Assembly: GCA_036496585.1 (NCBI GenBank)
Contig: DASXLB010000021.1
Coordinates: 46,206-110,205 of the forward strand
Direction of reading: 5' to 3'
DNA: 64,000 nt
Origin: Vicinamibacterales bacterium
GTDB lineage: Bacteria; Acidobacteriota; Vicinamibacteria; Vicinamibacterales; 2-12-FULL-66-21
In this document: positions 50,605 through 62,057 of the stretch, one piece after another
Numbering within the stretch: position 1 is the stretch's first letter
Layout: each line of letters begins with the position of its first letter
Notes under the pieces: generated by a model
What the model was told of the DNA's origin: nothing
Databases searched by the model: none
Seen by the model: only the letters and a program-made list of their open reading frames with translations
Position numbers and translations under genes: made by a program

Positions 50605-51195
50605 ATGAGCACCAGCGATGAGGAACTGATCGCCGCCGTGGCGGCGGGCGACCGCGAGGCGTTTGCCGAGCTGTATCGCCGCCGCCGGCCCGATGTCTAC
50701 CGGTTCGCGCTCCATATGACGGGGGCCCCGGCGGTCGCGGAAGACGTGGCGCAGGAGGTGTTCCTCGCCGTGATTCACGACGCGGGGCGCTATACGCCGG
50801 GCCGATCCGGAGTCGCCGCCTGGCTGATTGGCATCGCGCGCAATCATGCGCTGAGGCGGATGACCGAGCGGCGGTACGAGCCGCTGCCGGCCGACGGGCG
50901 GGAACCGGCGGTCGTCGTCGATCCCGGCGACGCCGTGGCGCGGGAGCAGGACGTGGCCACGCTGCGCGCGGCGCTGGTGGCGCTGCCGGTCGTCTACCGC
51001 GAGGCGGTGGTGCTCTGCGACCTGCAGGAGTTCTCGTACCAGGACGCCGCCGCGGCGGCCGGGTGCGCGGTGGGGACGATTCGCTCGCGGCTGCATCGCG
51101 GCCGCGGTTTGCTGGCAGAAAGACTACGGAACCAACGATGGACAGACTCGACGGCCCGATCGAACCGGATCTCGCGGACGCGCTTCGCCGGCTGA
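50605..51195 (+). CDS. ECF-type RNA polymerase sigma factor
   Basis: A 196-aa sigma-70-family factor with region 2 (FAELYRRRRPDVYRFALHMT, AEDVAQEVFLAVIH, GVAAWLIGIARNHALRR) and region 4 (LPVVYREAVVLCDLQEFSYQ, VGTIRSRLHRGRGLL). No region 3 or extracytoplasmic domain. The downstream membrane protein gene overlaps its end by 58 nt and is the probable anti-sigma factor. Target genes unknown; a TACAAC -10-like hexamer lies 15 nt upstream. Confidence 0.9.
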   Translation: MSTSDEELIAAVAAGDREAFAELYRRRRPDVYRFALHMTGAPAVAEDVAQEVFLAVIHDAGRYTPGRSGVAAWLIGIARNHALRRMTERRYEPLPADGREPAVVVDPGDAVAREQDVATLRAALVALPVVYREAVVLCDLQEFSYQDAAAAAGCAVGTIRSRLHRGRGLLAERLRNQRWTDSTARSNRISRTRFAG

Positions 51196-51653
51196 ACGCC
51201 GCCGCGGTGGTGCCGCCGGCCGATCCGGCGCGCGACGCGGCGCTGTTCACCGCTTTCGACGACGCGTACGGTCGCGCCGCGCGCCCTGCGTCCGGTCGTC
51301 AGTATTGGTACATGGCCGCGCTCGCGACCGCCGCCGCGGTGCTCATCGCCGCCGGCGTGACGCCGGCTTTGACTGGACGTCACGGCCCTCTTCCTCCAGG
51401 ACCGGTTTCGCACAATCCGGGCCTTGCCAACAACCGTGGCGTCCAGCTGCAGCCGCCCAGTGATTTCATCCCCGTCCCCGGCGCGTCGGCGCTGCCGGCG
51501 ATGGAAAGCGGCACACTCGTCCGCGTCAATCTGCCGGTGTCGCTGCTGCCGTCGTACGGTGTGACGCCGCCGCCTGGCCGCACCGCGTCGGTCACCACCG
51601 ATCTCATCGTCGGCCAGGACGGCCTGCCGCGCGCCGTGCGCATCGTGAATTGA
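51138..51653 (+). CDS. Putative anti-sigma factor / single-pass membrane protein
   Basis: A 171-aa protein encoded in an overlapping frame with the sigma gene. N-terminal soluble part (1-55, DALRRLNAAAVVPPADPARD), one transmembrane helix at about 57-76 (YWYMAALATAAAVLIAAGVT), and a periplasmic part ending with SVTTDLIVGQDGLPRAVRIV, a strand pattern resembling TonB-type C-terminal domains. No zinc ZAS motif. Assignment as anti-sigma rests mainly on gene order and topology. Confidence 0.6.
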   Translation: MDRLDGPIEPDLADALRRLNAAAVVPPADPARDAALFTAFDDAYGRAARPASGRQYWYMAALATAAAVLIAAGVTPALTGRHGPLPPGPVSHNPGLANNRGVQLQPPSDFIPVPGASALPAMESGTLVRVNLPVSLLPSYGVTPPPGRTASVTTDLIVGQDGLPRAVRIVN

Positions 51654-51687
51654 GCTCTGGAAGAGGGTTCATAAAGGAGACAGACCC

Positions 51688-52563
51688 ATGCGTGTATTGA
51701 CCATCGCCGCCGTGGCCCTGCTGGCGGGCGCAAGCGCCTACGCGCAGGACGAGGCAGGGCGCAAGGTCGCGGCCGAAGTCGCGACCCGGGTGCCGCTCGA
51801 AAACGCGATCAAAGGCGCGCCCTATTCGGCCGACACGGTGGTCGAGGGCGTGCAGGTGCTCGCCGACGGCAACCGCATCGTCCGCAAGAACACCGGGCAC
51901 GTGTATCGCGACGGCGAAGGACGCACCCGCCGCGAAGAGGATCAGCAGGCGGTCTCGCGCGAGGTGCCCTACGTTCCCAACGGCGGCCCGATGATTTCGA
52001 TCGTCGATCCGGTCGCGGGGTATTCGTATTCGCTCGATCCGCAGAACAAGATCGCGTGGCGGACGCCGACCGGGACCGCCGCGGGGATCATGGAGAAAAT
52101 GCAGGTCGCCGAACAGAAGCTGAAGGTGGAAGCCGAGCAGCTGACGGCGACCAAGGCGGCCCCGGCCGGCGAGATGCGCGCGCGGTCCGGGGGCGCCGGC
52201 GGCGGCGAAGTGAGAATGCGCACGCCGGGCGGCGACATCGCTGTCGCCTACGCCCCCGAACCGGGCCCGCTCGAGCACAAGACGCTCGAGGGCGTGGCGG
52301 TCGAGGGGCGCAAGACGATGACCACGATCCCGGCCGGCAAGGTCGGCAACGAACAGCCGCTCACGATTACGTCTGAAGAGTGGCGCTCGCCCGAACTCAA
52401 AGTGCTGGTGCTGACGCACTATTCCGATCCACGCAGCGGCGACTCGTCCTATCGGCTGACCAATATCGTGCGCGCCGAGCCGGATCCATCGCTGTTCATC
52501 GTGCCCAGCGACTACACGGTGCGCGACAGCGGCGTCCGCCGCATGCTCGAATCGAGGAAATAG
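51688..52563 (+). CDS. Secreted protein of unknown function
   Basis: A 291-aa exported protein with a signal peptide (MRVLTIAAVALLAGASAYAQ). The mature part has GHVYRDGEGRTRREED, VDPVAGYSYSLDPQ and ITSEEWRSPELKVLVLTHYSDPRSGDS motifs, seen in acidobacterial extracellular proteins often linked to ECF sigma operons, and a Gly-rich loop near 165. A strong AAAGGAGA site lies 8 nt before the ATG. Probably co-transcribed with the sigma/anti-sigma pair (34-nt gap). No known function. Confidence 0.7.
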   Translation: MRVLTIAAVALLAGASAYAQDEAGRKVAAEVATRVPLENAIKGAPYSADTVVEGVQVLADGNRIVRKNTGHVYRDGEGRTRREEDQQAVSREVPYVPNGGPMISIVDPVAGYSYSLDPQNKIAWRTPTGTAAGIMEKMQVAEQKLKVEAEQLTATKAAPAGEMRARSGGAGGGEVRMRTPGGDIAVAYAPEPGPLEHKTLEGVAVEGRKTMTTIPAGKVGNEQPLTITSEEWRSPELKVLVLTHYSDPRSGDSSYRLTNIVRAEPDPSLFIVPSDYTVRDSGVRRMLESRK

Positions 52564-52629
52564 ATCGGCCGTCGACCAGGGAGGCGGGACCGTCAGCTCC
52601 GGCGATCGCGATCCGCTCAGTCGCCATGG

Positions 52630-52635
52630 TAGATT
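52630..52635 (+). promoter_or_regulatory. -10 element of mgtE
   Basis: TAGATT ends 11 nt before the mgtE ATG at 52647 without a Shine-Dalgarno sequence. Confidence 0.35.
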
Positions 52636-52646
52636 GAGCGGATCGC

Positions 52647-54011
52647 ATGGTGCAGCGGAAGATTGACGTCGTCCTCGACTCGGTCCGACGGCTGATGCGC
52701 CTCGGCGCCACTGCGAACCTCGTCAACCTGCTGCAGAAACAACATCCCGCCGATCTCGCCCAGGTCTTCTCGGAGCTGGGCGAGCGGGACCGAGCCGCCG
52801 CCTTTGCCTTTCTCGTCGAGCGCAATGGCAAGCTGGCGATGGAGGCGCTCTCCGAGGCCGGTCCGGAAGCGGGCGCGGCACTGCTCGCCGATCGCTCGGC
52901 CGAGGACATCGCCCGCCTCCTCCAAGAGCTGCCATCCGACGACGCCGCGGCGATTGTCGACCATCTGCCGGAGCCGCTCTCCGCCGCGGTCCTCGAACTG
53001 ATCGAAAAGCGGCCTGGCGACGAGGTCGGAGATCTGCTCGAGTACGAAGAGCAGACGGCCGGCCGCATCATGAACCCGAAAGTCTTCGCGCTTTCGGAGG
53101 ACATGACCGCCGGCGAAGCCATCACCACGCTCCAGGGATCGCGCGACGTCGAGATGGTCTTCTATCTCTACGTCGTCGACGTGCGGCGTCACCTGGTCGG
53201 CGTGATTTCGCTGCGCCGCATGCTCCTGGTGCCACCGTCGACCCCGCTCAAGCGGATCATGACGACCGACATCATCAGTGTGCGGACCGACACCGATCAG
53301 GAGGAAGTCGCGCGCCAGGTCGCGTCCTACAACCTGCTGGCGATTCCGGTCGTCGACGAGGAGAACAAGCTCGTCGGCATCATCACCGTCGACGACGTGA
53401 TCGACGTCATCAAGGACGAGGCGACCGAGGACATCTACCGCCTCGCCGGCGTGTCGACCGACGAGCGGGTGTTCTCGCCGGCCAGCGAGTCGCTGCGGAA
53501 GCGCTTTCCGTGGCTGCTGGTCAACCTGGTGACGGCGTTCGTGGCTGCCGGCGTGGTCAAGCTGTTCGAGCCGACGCTGAGTGCCTGGCTGGCGCTGGCG
53601 ATCTTCATGCCCATCGTGCCCGGCATGGGGGGCAACGCGGCGACCCAGACGCTGACCGTCATCGTGCGCGGGCTGGCGCTCGGCGAGTTGACGTGGGCGA
53701 ACTCGCGAAAGGCGCTGCTCAAGGAGATGCTCGTCGGCGTCGGCAATGGCGTGGCGACGGGAGCCGTCGCGGCGCTCGTGGCGTGGGCGATGGCGGGGCA
53801 GCCGTCGATCGGCGTGCTGCTGTTCCTCGCGATGATCGTCAACCTGTTCGTCGCCGGGGCCGCCGGAACGCTGATTCCGTTGGGGTTCAAGGCGCTGAAG
53901 GTCGATCCGGCGCTGGCCTCGACCGTGTTCATCACGACCTTCACCGATATCGCCGGCTTCGCGTCGTTCCTCGGCCTGGCCACGCTCTATTTGCGATCCG
54001 CGCACAAATAG
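52647..54011 (+). CDS. mgtE: Magnesium transporter MgtE
   Basis: A 454-aa Mg2+ channel. N-domain of superhelical repeats (about 1-130, LNTL-like HPADLAQVFSELGERDR and AEDIARLLQELPSDDAA), a CBS pair (about 140-265, ending VGIITVDDVIDVI) and a five-helix membrane domain containing the pore motif PIVPGMGGNAATQTLT. The cytosolic N and CBS parts gate the pore by Mg2+ sensing in the family. A long inverted repeat follows the stop codon. Confidence 0.95.
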   Translation: MVQRKIDVVLDSVRRLMRLGATANLVNLLQKQHPADLAQVFSELGERDRAAAFAFLVERNGKLAMEALSEAGPEAGAALLADRSAEDIARLLQELPSDDAAAIVDHLPEPLSAAVLELIEKRPGDEVGDLLEYEEQTAGRIMNPKVFALSEDMTAGEAITTLQGSRDVEMVFYLYVVDVRRHLVGVISLRRMLLVPPSTPLKRIMTTDIISVRTDTDQEEVARQVASYNLLAIPVVDEENKLVGIITVDDVIDVIKDEATEDIYRLAGVSTDERVFSPASESLRKRFPWLLVNLVTAFVAAGVVKLFEPTLSAWLALAIFMPIVPGMGGNAATQTLTVIVRGLALGELTWANSRKALLKEMLVGVGNGVATGAVAALVAWAMAGQPSIGVLLFLAMIVNLFVAGAAGTLIPLGFKALKVDPALASTVFITTFTDIAGFASFLGLATLYLRSAHK

Positions 54012-54027
54012 AAGAGAAGCTGCAAAA

Positions 54028-54241
54028 GGTGCAAAAGGTGCAAAGGGTGCCAACGGTGCTAAGGGTGTGGGTGCTAAGGGTGCTAGGGGTGCTAGGGGTG
54101 CTGGCGCCGCGCGGTGCGAATGGTGGTTGGTGCAAGCCGCGCCGAGGCGCCGGCACCCTTGGCACGAGCACCGTTTGCACCCTTGGCACTCTTAGCACCC
54201 GCACCCTTAGCACCGTTGGCACCCTTTGCACCTTTTGCACC
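54028..54241. repeat. Long palindromic minisatellite between mgtE and recO
   Basis: A 9-nt unit of the form GGTGCNAAG is repeated about eight times on the plus strand (54028-54102) and again in inverted orientation (54167-54241, read as CTTAGCACC-type units). The arms pair over about 75 bp; the outer 50 bp are nearly perfect, and two of the rare differences (54068/54201 and 54079/54190) become G-U pairs in RNA. The loop is about 64 nt. No open reading frame is convincing here. It could be a transcript-end structure, a regulatory stem or a mobile repeat. Confidence 0.85.
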
Positions 54242-54267
54242 CTCCACTAAACTGTCCCTTCCCCGGT

Positions 54268-55020
54268 ATGCCGGTCTACACCTCCGAGGCGCTCATCCTC
54301 CGCACCTACAAGCTCGCCGAGGCGGATCGGATCGTCGTGTTCCTGACGAAGGATCGCGGCAAGAAGCGCGGCGTGGCGAAAGGGGCGCGGCGGGCGCGAT
54401 CGCGGTTCACCGGCACGCTCGAGCCGTTGACGCGGGCCGCCGTCGCCTACTACGAGCGCGAGTTGCGCGATCTGGTGCGCCTCAACTACGTCGAGCCGCA
54501 GCGGAGCGCGCTCTCGGTGGTGGCGCGCGGCACGCAGGACGTCTTCGCGCTGGGACACGCCGAGTACTTTGCCGAGCTGATCGACGAGTGGGCGCCGGAA
54601 GGGCATGCCGACGAGCGCCTGTTCCGGCTCGGGTCGTCGGTCATCGACGCGCTCGCAGGCGGCGCACCCGCCGATCCGCTGGCACGCTATTTCGAGTTCT
54701 GGCTGCTGCGGCTGCAGGGCGTCTATCCGCTCCTGGCGGCCTGCCCTGATTGCGGCGGCGCCTACGATGGCGGCGCGGTGATGCCCGCCCGCGAGCACCA
54801 CTACGTATGCCGCCGCTGCGCCTCGCCCGGCGGGTCGCCGCTTTCGCTCCAGGCCATGCACTTTCTGAGGACCGCCAGCGCGGCAAGCCCCGACTCGCTC
54901 ATCGGTATGACGCTCGATCCCGGGGCCGCCCGCGAACTCGAGACGGTGCACCGGCGCCTGCTGCACCTGCATCTCGAGAAGGAGCTCAAGTCCGCGCGCG
55001 TGCTGCGCCAGCTCCGGTAG
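54268..55020 (+). CDS. recO: DNA repair protein RecO
   Basis: A 250-aa recombination mediator that loads RecA together with RecF/RecR. N-terminal OB-fold (MPVYTSEALILRTYKLAEAD, KGARRARSRFTGTLEPL), then a helical domain with a four-Cys zinc site (CPDCGG about 156-161 and CRRC about 178-181). Start ATG 54268 matches the family; an upstream in-frame ATG lies in the repeat region. TAAACT 14 nt upstream may be the -10. Confidence 0.92.
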   Translation: MPVYTSEALILRTYKLAEADRIVVFLTKDRGKKRGVAKGARRARSRFTGTLEPLTRAAVAYYERELRDLVRLNYVEPQRSALSVVARGTQDVFALGHAEYFAELIDEWAPEGHADERLFRLGSSVIDALAGGAPADPLARYFEFWLLRLQGVYPLLAACPDCGGAYDGGAVMPAREHHYVCRRCASPGGSPLSLQAMHFLRTASAASPDSLIGMTLDPGAARELETVHRRLLHLHLEKELKSARVLRQLR

Positions 55021-55052
55021 CCCTCTGCACTCCGCCGCTCCCCGCCCTCCGA

Positions 55053-55058
55053 TATAAT
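55053..55058 (+). promoter_or_regulatory. -10 element of glyQ
   Basis: A perfect TATAAT ends 11 nt before the GTG start at 55070; no Shine-Dalgarno sequence, so a very short or absent leader is predicted. Confidence 0.5.
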
Positions 55059-55069
55059 CAGCAGATCGC

Positions 55070-55966
55070 GTGACCCTACAGCAACTTATCTTCAAACTCT
55101 CGGAATTCTGGGCGACCCGGGGCTGTCTGCTGCAGCAGCCCCTCGACATCGAGATGGGCGCCGGGACGATGCATCCCGAGACGTTCCTCCGGGTGCTCGG
55201 GCCGCAACACTGGAGCGTGGCCTACGTGCAACCGTCCCGGCGGCCCGCCGACGGACGATTTGGCGACAACCCCAACCGCCTCTTCAAGCATCACCAGTTC
55301 CAGGTGATCCTCAAGCCGGCGCCTGACGAAGTGCAGCAGCTGTACCTTCAGAGCCTCGAGGCGTGCGGCATCGATCTGCGGGCGCACGACGTGCGGTTCG
55401 AGGAAGACAACTGGGAGTCGCCGACGCTCGGGGCCTGGGGCATCGGCTGGCAGGTGCTCTTCGATGGCCAGGAGATCACGCAGTTCACCTATTTCCAGCA
55501 GGCGGGCGGCATCGACCTTCAGCCGATCTCCGTCGAGCTGACCTACGGGCTCGAGCGCTTCGCGATGGCCTTGCAGGACGTCGACAACGTGTTCGATCTG
55601 GAATGGGCGTCCGGCGTCACGTATCGCGACGTGCGGCACCGCGACGAGGTCGAACAGTCGAAGTACGCCTTCGGACGGGTCGACATGCCGAAGCCGGAGT
55701 TCATTGCGCTGCATCGCGACCTGTTCGAGAAGTACTACCAGCTCTCGCAGACGCTCCTGCGCTCCGATCTCGTGCTGCCGGCGCTCGACTACTGCCTCAA
55801 GTGCTCGCACATGTTCAACCTGCTCGATGCTGCGGGCGGGGTCGGCGTCACCGAGCGGATGTCGTACATCCTGCGCGTCCGGCAGATGGCCGTCGCGATC
55901 GCGAAGCACTGGGCCGGCGTGGACGAGCCTGGCGCGAACGATCGCAAAGAGGGATCGCATGCCTAG
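55070..55966 (+). CDS. glyQ: Glycyl-tRNA synthetase alpha subunit
   Basis: A 298-aa class II catalytic subunit of the alpha2beta2 enzyme. Family blocks [71 protein letters not shown] and [15 protein letters not shown] are intact. GTG start. The glyS gene follows after 79 nt containing a hairpin element. Confidence 0.97.
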   Translation: MTLQQLIFKLSEFWATRGCLLQQPLDIEMGAGTMHPETFLRVLGPQHWSVAYVQPSRRPADGRFGDNPNRLFKHHQFQVILKPAPDEVQQLYLQSLEACGIDLRAHDVRFEEDNWESPTLGAWGIGWQVLFDGQEITQFTYFQQAGGIDLQPISVELTYGLERFAMALQDVDNVFDLEWASGVTYRDVRHRDEVEQSKYAFGRVDMPKPEFIALHRDLFEKYYQLSQTLLRSDLVLPALDYCLKCSHMFNLLDAAGGVGVTERMSYILRVRQMAVAIAKHWAGVDEPGANDRKEGSHA

Positions 55967-56010
55967 CGGGCGATCTGGGGCACGAGCGAGGCGCGGCGAG
56001 AGAGCGTGGA

Positions 56011-56038
56011 GGGGAGTCCGAGCGGCGACGCCCCTCGG
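56011..56038 (+). repeat. 28-nt hairpin element, copy 2 (before glyS)
   Basis: GGGG-AGTCC-GAGC-GGCGA-CG-CCCC-TCGG, extended by a flanking GA/TC pair to a GAGGGG/CCCCTC stem, with a 16-nt loop. It ends 7 nt before the glyS ATG, exactly as copy 1 does before the gene at 48292. No ribosome site lies between element and ATG in either place. Confidence 0.65.
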
Positions 56039-56045
56039 TGAATAA

Positions 56046-58226
56046 ATGGATCGTGAACTGTTACTCGAGATTGGTGTCGAAGAGCTGCCGGCTGCCTGGT
56101 TGCCTGGGCTCACGACGCAGCTGGCGGAGAAGCTCTCGGCGCGGCTCGCGAGCATGCGGCTCAAGCCCGACGCGCCGGTCGAGACCTATGCGACGCCGCG
56201 GCGGCTAACCGCGTGTGTCGGCCGCATGCCCGAGCGGCAGGAGGATCTCGACGAGACCGTCAGCGGTCCGCCGGTCAGCGCCGCGTTCAATGCGGCGGGC
56301 GAGCCGACGCCGGCGGCGATCGGTTTTGCGAAGAAACAGGGGGTCGCGGTCGAGGCGCTCGAGCGCGTCAAGACCGACAAGGGCGAGTACATCGCCGCGC
56401 GCCGTCACGTGCGCGGCAAGAGCACCGTCGACGCGCTGCCGGAGCTGCTCGCTGGGCTGCTGCGCGATATCGCGTTTCCCAAGCAGATGCACTGGGACGC
56501 GATGCTCGAAGACGGCAAGGGCGAGCTCGTCTTCGGGCGCCCGATCCGCTGGCTGCTCTACCTGTACGGCGGGCGCGTCGTCCCGTTCTCGATCGGCCGT
56601 TTGCCGAACGTCCTCTCGTCGCAGGTGCAGGAGGTGACCTCCGGCGCGGTCACCTACGGGCATCGCTTCCTGGCGACCTCAGGCCGTGCCGGGCGATCGG
56701 TCAAGGTCCGCTCGTTCGAGGAGTATCGGGCGCGGCTGCCCGAGCACTTCGTCATCCTGGATCACGCCGAGCGGCGCGATCGGATCGCCCGCGAGCTCGA
56801 GTCGAAGGCGCGCAAGCTGGGCGGACGCGTGCCCCTGCGCGATCACGCGGCGCTGGTCGACGAGGTCGCCGATCTCGTCGAGTATCCGGGGGTGGTGGCC
56901 GGCTTCTACGAGCGCGGCTTTCTCGACCTGCCGCACGAGGTGCTGACGACGACGCTCGTCCATCACCAGCACTATTTCCCGGTGAGCGACGAGAAGGGGG
57001 CGCTGAAGGAAGCGTTCCTGGCGGTCGTCAATACGCAGCCCTCGGACGAACGCCGCATCGCGAAGAATGCCGAGCGCGTCGTCACGGCGCGGCTGCGCGA
57101 CGCGCGGTTTTTCTGGGAATCGGATCGCAAGACCACGCTGGAGGACCGGCTCGAGCGGCTGCACAGCCTGACGTTCCACAAAAAACTCGCCGCGAACAGC
57201 TATCGCGACAAGGCCGAGCGGATCGAGAGGCTGGCCCGCACGATTGCCGCCGATGTTCTGGGTGCGCCGGATGCGGCGGCGCACGCGGCGATGGCCGCGC
57301 GCCTGGCCAAGGCGGATCTCGTCACCGACATGGTGTTCGAGTTCCCCGAGCTGCAGGGCGTGATGGGCGGTATCTACGCGCGGGAGGAAGGACTGCCGTC
57401 CGCGGTCTGGAAGGCGATCTATTACCACTACCTGCCGCAGAGCGTCGAAGCGGATGCGCCGCCCACTCGCGCCCAGCTCGGCGAGGCGGCGAAGACGTGG
57501 GCGGCGGTATCGATCGCCGACAAGGCCGACACGCTGGTCTCGCTCTTCAACGCCGGCGAGAAGCCGACCGGGTCGCGCGATCCGTTCGCGCTCAGGCGCC
57601 AGGCGCACGGGCTGCTCAAGATTCTCGTGGACCTGCCGGAGCTGACGGGCGTCGACCGCGCTGTCACGATCGGCCAGGTGATCGACCTGTCGGGTGACGG
57701 GGCCGCGGCGCTGCGCCCGTTCCTGCTCGAACGCGCGCGCTTCGTGCTCGAACAGCGCGGCTTCGATGCGCGAAACATCCGCGCCGTGACGCATGGCGAC
57801 GTCGGCACGCTCAGCCCGCTCATCGCGCGGCGCATGCTCACGGTGCTGCCCGAGTTCACCTCGTCGGCCGATTTCACGAAGCTCGCGACGGCGTTCAAGC
57901 GCGTCAGAAACATCGCCCGTGAGTTGCCGGCAGGCACCGACGCGGACCTGGCACCACTCGGCGAGCCGGCGGAAGTCGCGCTGCGCGACGAGCTCGAGCG
58001 CCGGCAGCAGGTCATCGAGTCGTCGATCGTTGCCGGCGACTACCGGCGTGCATTCGCCGAAGCGGCGAAGTTCGGTCCCGCCGTCGACACATTCTTTGCG
58101 GACGTGTTCGTCATGGTGGATGACCCGGCGCTGCGGACGGCACGTCTCGGGTTGATGAAGCGCCTCGAAGCGCTCATTCTCCGGCTCGGAGACATTTCGG
58201 AGATCGTTGCAGAAAAGCAGGCCTGA
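56046..58226 (+). CDS. glyS: Glycyl-tRNA synthetase beta subunit
   Basis: A 726-aa tRNA-binding subunit. N-terminal [17 protein letters not shown], the HD-like region [11 protein letters not shown]-type block ([18 protein letters not shown]), [28 protein letters not shown], and a C-terminal anticodon-binding domain ([18 protein letters not shown]). Normal length. It acts with GlyQ. Confidence 0.96.
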   Translation: MDRELLLEIGVEELPAAWLPGLTTQLAEKLSARLASMRLKPDAPVETYATPRRLTACVGRMPERQEDLDETVSGPPVSAAFNAAGEPTPAAIGFAKKQGVAVEALERVKTDKGEYIAARRHVRGKSTVDALPELLAGLLRDIAFPKQMHWDAMLEDGKGELVFGRPIRWLLYLYGGRVVPFSIGRLPNVLSSQVQEVTSGAVTYGHRFLATSGRAGRSVKVRSFEEYRARLPEHFVILDHAERRDRIARELESKARKLGGRVPLRDHAALVDEVADLVEYPGVVAGFYERGFLDLPHEVLTTTLVHHQHYFPVSDEKGALKEAFLAVVNTQPSDERRIAKNAERVVTARLRDARFFWESDRKTTLEDRLERLHSLTFHKKLAANSYRDKAERIERLARTIAADVLGAPDAAAHAAMAARLAKADLVTDMVFEFPELQGVMGGIYAREEGLPSAVWKAIYYHYLPQSVEADAPPTRAQLGEAAKTWAAVSIADKADTLVSLFNAGEKPTGSRDPFALRRQAHGLLKILVDLPELTGVDRAVTIGQVIDLSGDGAAALRPFLLERARFVLEQRGFDARNIRAVTHGDVGTLSPLIARRMLTVLPEFTSSADFTKLATAFKRVRNIARELPAGTDADLAPLGEPAEVALRDELERRQQVIESSIVAGDYRRAFAEAAKFGPAVDTFFADVFVMVDDPALRTARLGLMKRLEALILRLGDISEIVAEKQA

Positions 58227-58302
58227 AGGCACGCCCTGCAACCGCACCCATCGCACATCGAACTTCGGATATCGGCCATCGAACAGGAGTGCAGCAAACG
58301 TA

Positions 58303-61080
<2,778 letters not shown>

Positions 61081-61088
61081 GGCCGGGC

Positions 61089-62057
61089 GTGCTCAAGATC
61101 TTCGCCCATGTCGGGGGCAGGACGAGCCAGGTGGATCAGGTCGATCCCGCCTGGCTCGCCCCCGGCAGCGGCGTGCAGGTCTGGGTCGACGTGATGAATC
61201 CTTCGCCGGACGAGGGCCAGCACGTGCTCCGCGACGTCTTCCACTTCCACGAGCTGGCGGTGGAAGACGCGCTGAGCGAGCTGGAATACCCCAAGGTCGA
61301 GTCCTACGGCGCCTACCTCTACCTGATCCTGCACCGCATCGATTTCAAGGCGCCGGAGCACTGCTTCAAGACCCACGACGTCGACTTCTTTCTCGGTCCG
61401 AACTACCTCGTCACGATTCACTCCGGCGATTCACGATCGATCGACCAGATCACCAAGGTCTGCGAGCGCAATTCGCTGGCGCTCGGCGAGGGCGCGGCGG
61501 CGCTGATGCACCGCATCATCGACTCGATCGTCGACAACTACCGCCCGGAGATCGAAGAGCTCAACGAGCGGCTGGATGCCCTCGAGGAGCGCGTCTTCGA
61601 AGCGGGCGCCGCCAACCTGGCGAAGGACATCCTGGATTTCAAGCGCGACGTCGCCTCGCTCCGCCGCGTCGTCCAGCCGCAGCGCGACGTGGTCGGCCGC
61701 CTGGCGCGCCGCGAGTTCCCGATCATCGACGAGCAGATGTCCTACCGCTACCGCGACGTCTACGACCACCTCGTTCGCCTCGCCGACGAGTCGATGGTTT
61801 TCCAGGATCGGATCACGAGCCTGCTCGACGCCAACCTGGCGATCGTCTCGAATCAGCTGAACACGATCATGAAGATCCTGACGATCATCGCGACCGTGTT
61901 CATGCCGTTGACCTTCATCACCGGTCTCTACGGTATGAACGTCGACCTGCCGCATTTCGGACTGAGCGGCATCGCGATGTTCTGGGTGCTGATGGGCCTG
62001 ATGGGCGGGATCGTGGCCGCCATGTTGATCTACTTCCGCCGCCGCGGGTGGATCTAG
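61089..62057 (+). CDS. corA: CorA-type divalent metal transporter
   Basis: A 322-aa homopentameric Mg2+/Co2+ channel. N-terminal cytosolic alpha/beta domain (HVLRDVFHFHELAVEDAL, YGAYLYLILHRI), a long coiled helix (about 140-260) and two C-terminal transmembrane helices with the signature YGMNVDLP after FITGL. GTG start 61089 with AAGG 6 nt upstream, 8 nt after ppdK stop. Its TAG stop shares a G with the mutL GTG. Confidence 0.93.
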   Translation: MLKIFAHVGGRTSQVDQVDPAWLAPGSGVQVWVDVMNPSPDEGQHVLRDVFHFHELAVEDALSELEYPKVESYGAYLYLILHRIDFKAPEHCFKTHDVDFFLGPNYLVTIHSGDSRSIDQITKVCERNSLALGEGAAALMHRIIDSIVDNYRPEIEELNERLDALEERVFEAGAANLAKDILDFKRDVASLRRVVQPQRDVVGRLARREFPIIDEQMSYRYRDVYDHLVRLADESMVFQDRITSLLDANLAIVSNQLNTIMKILTIIATVFMPLTFITGLYGMNVDLPHFGLSGIAMFWVLMGLMGGIVAAMLIYFRRRGWI

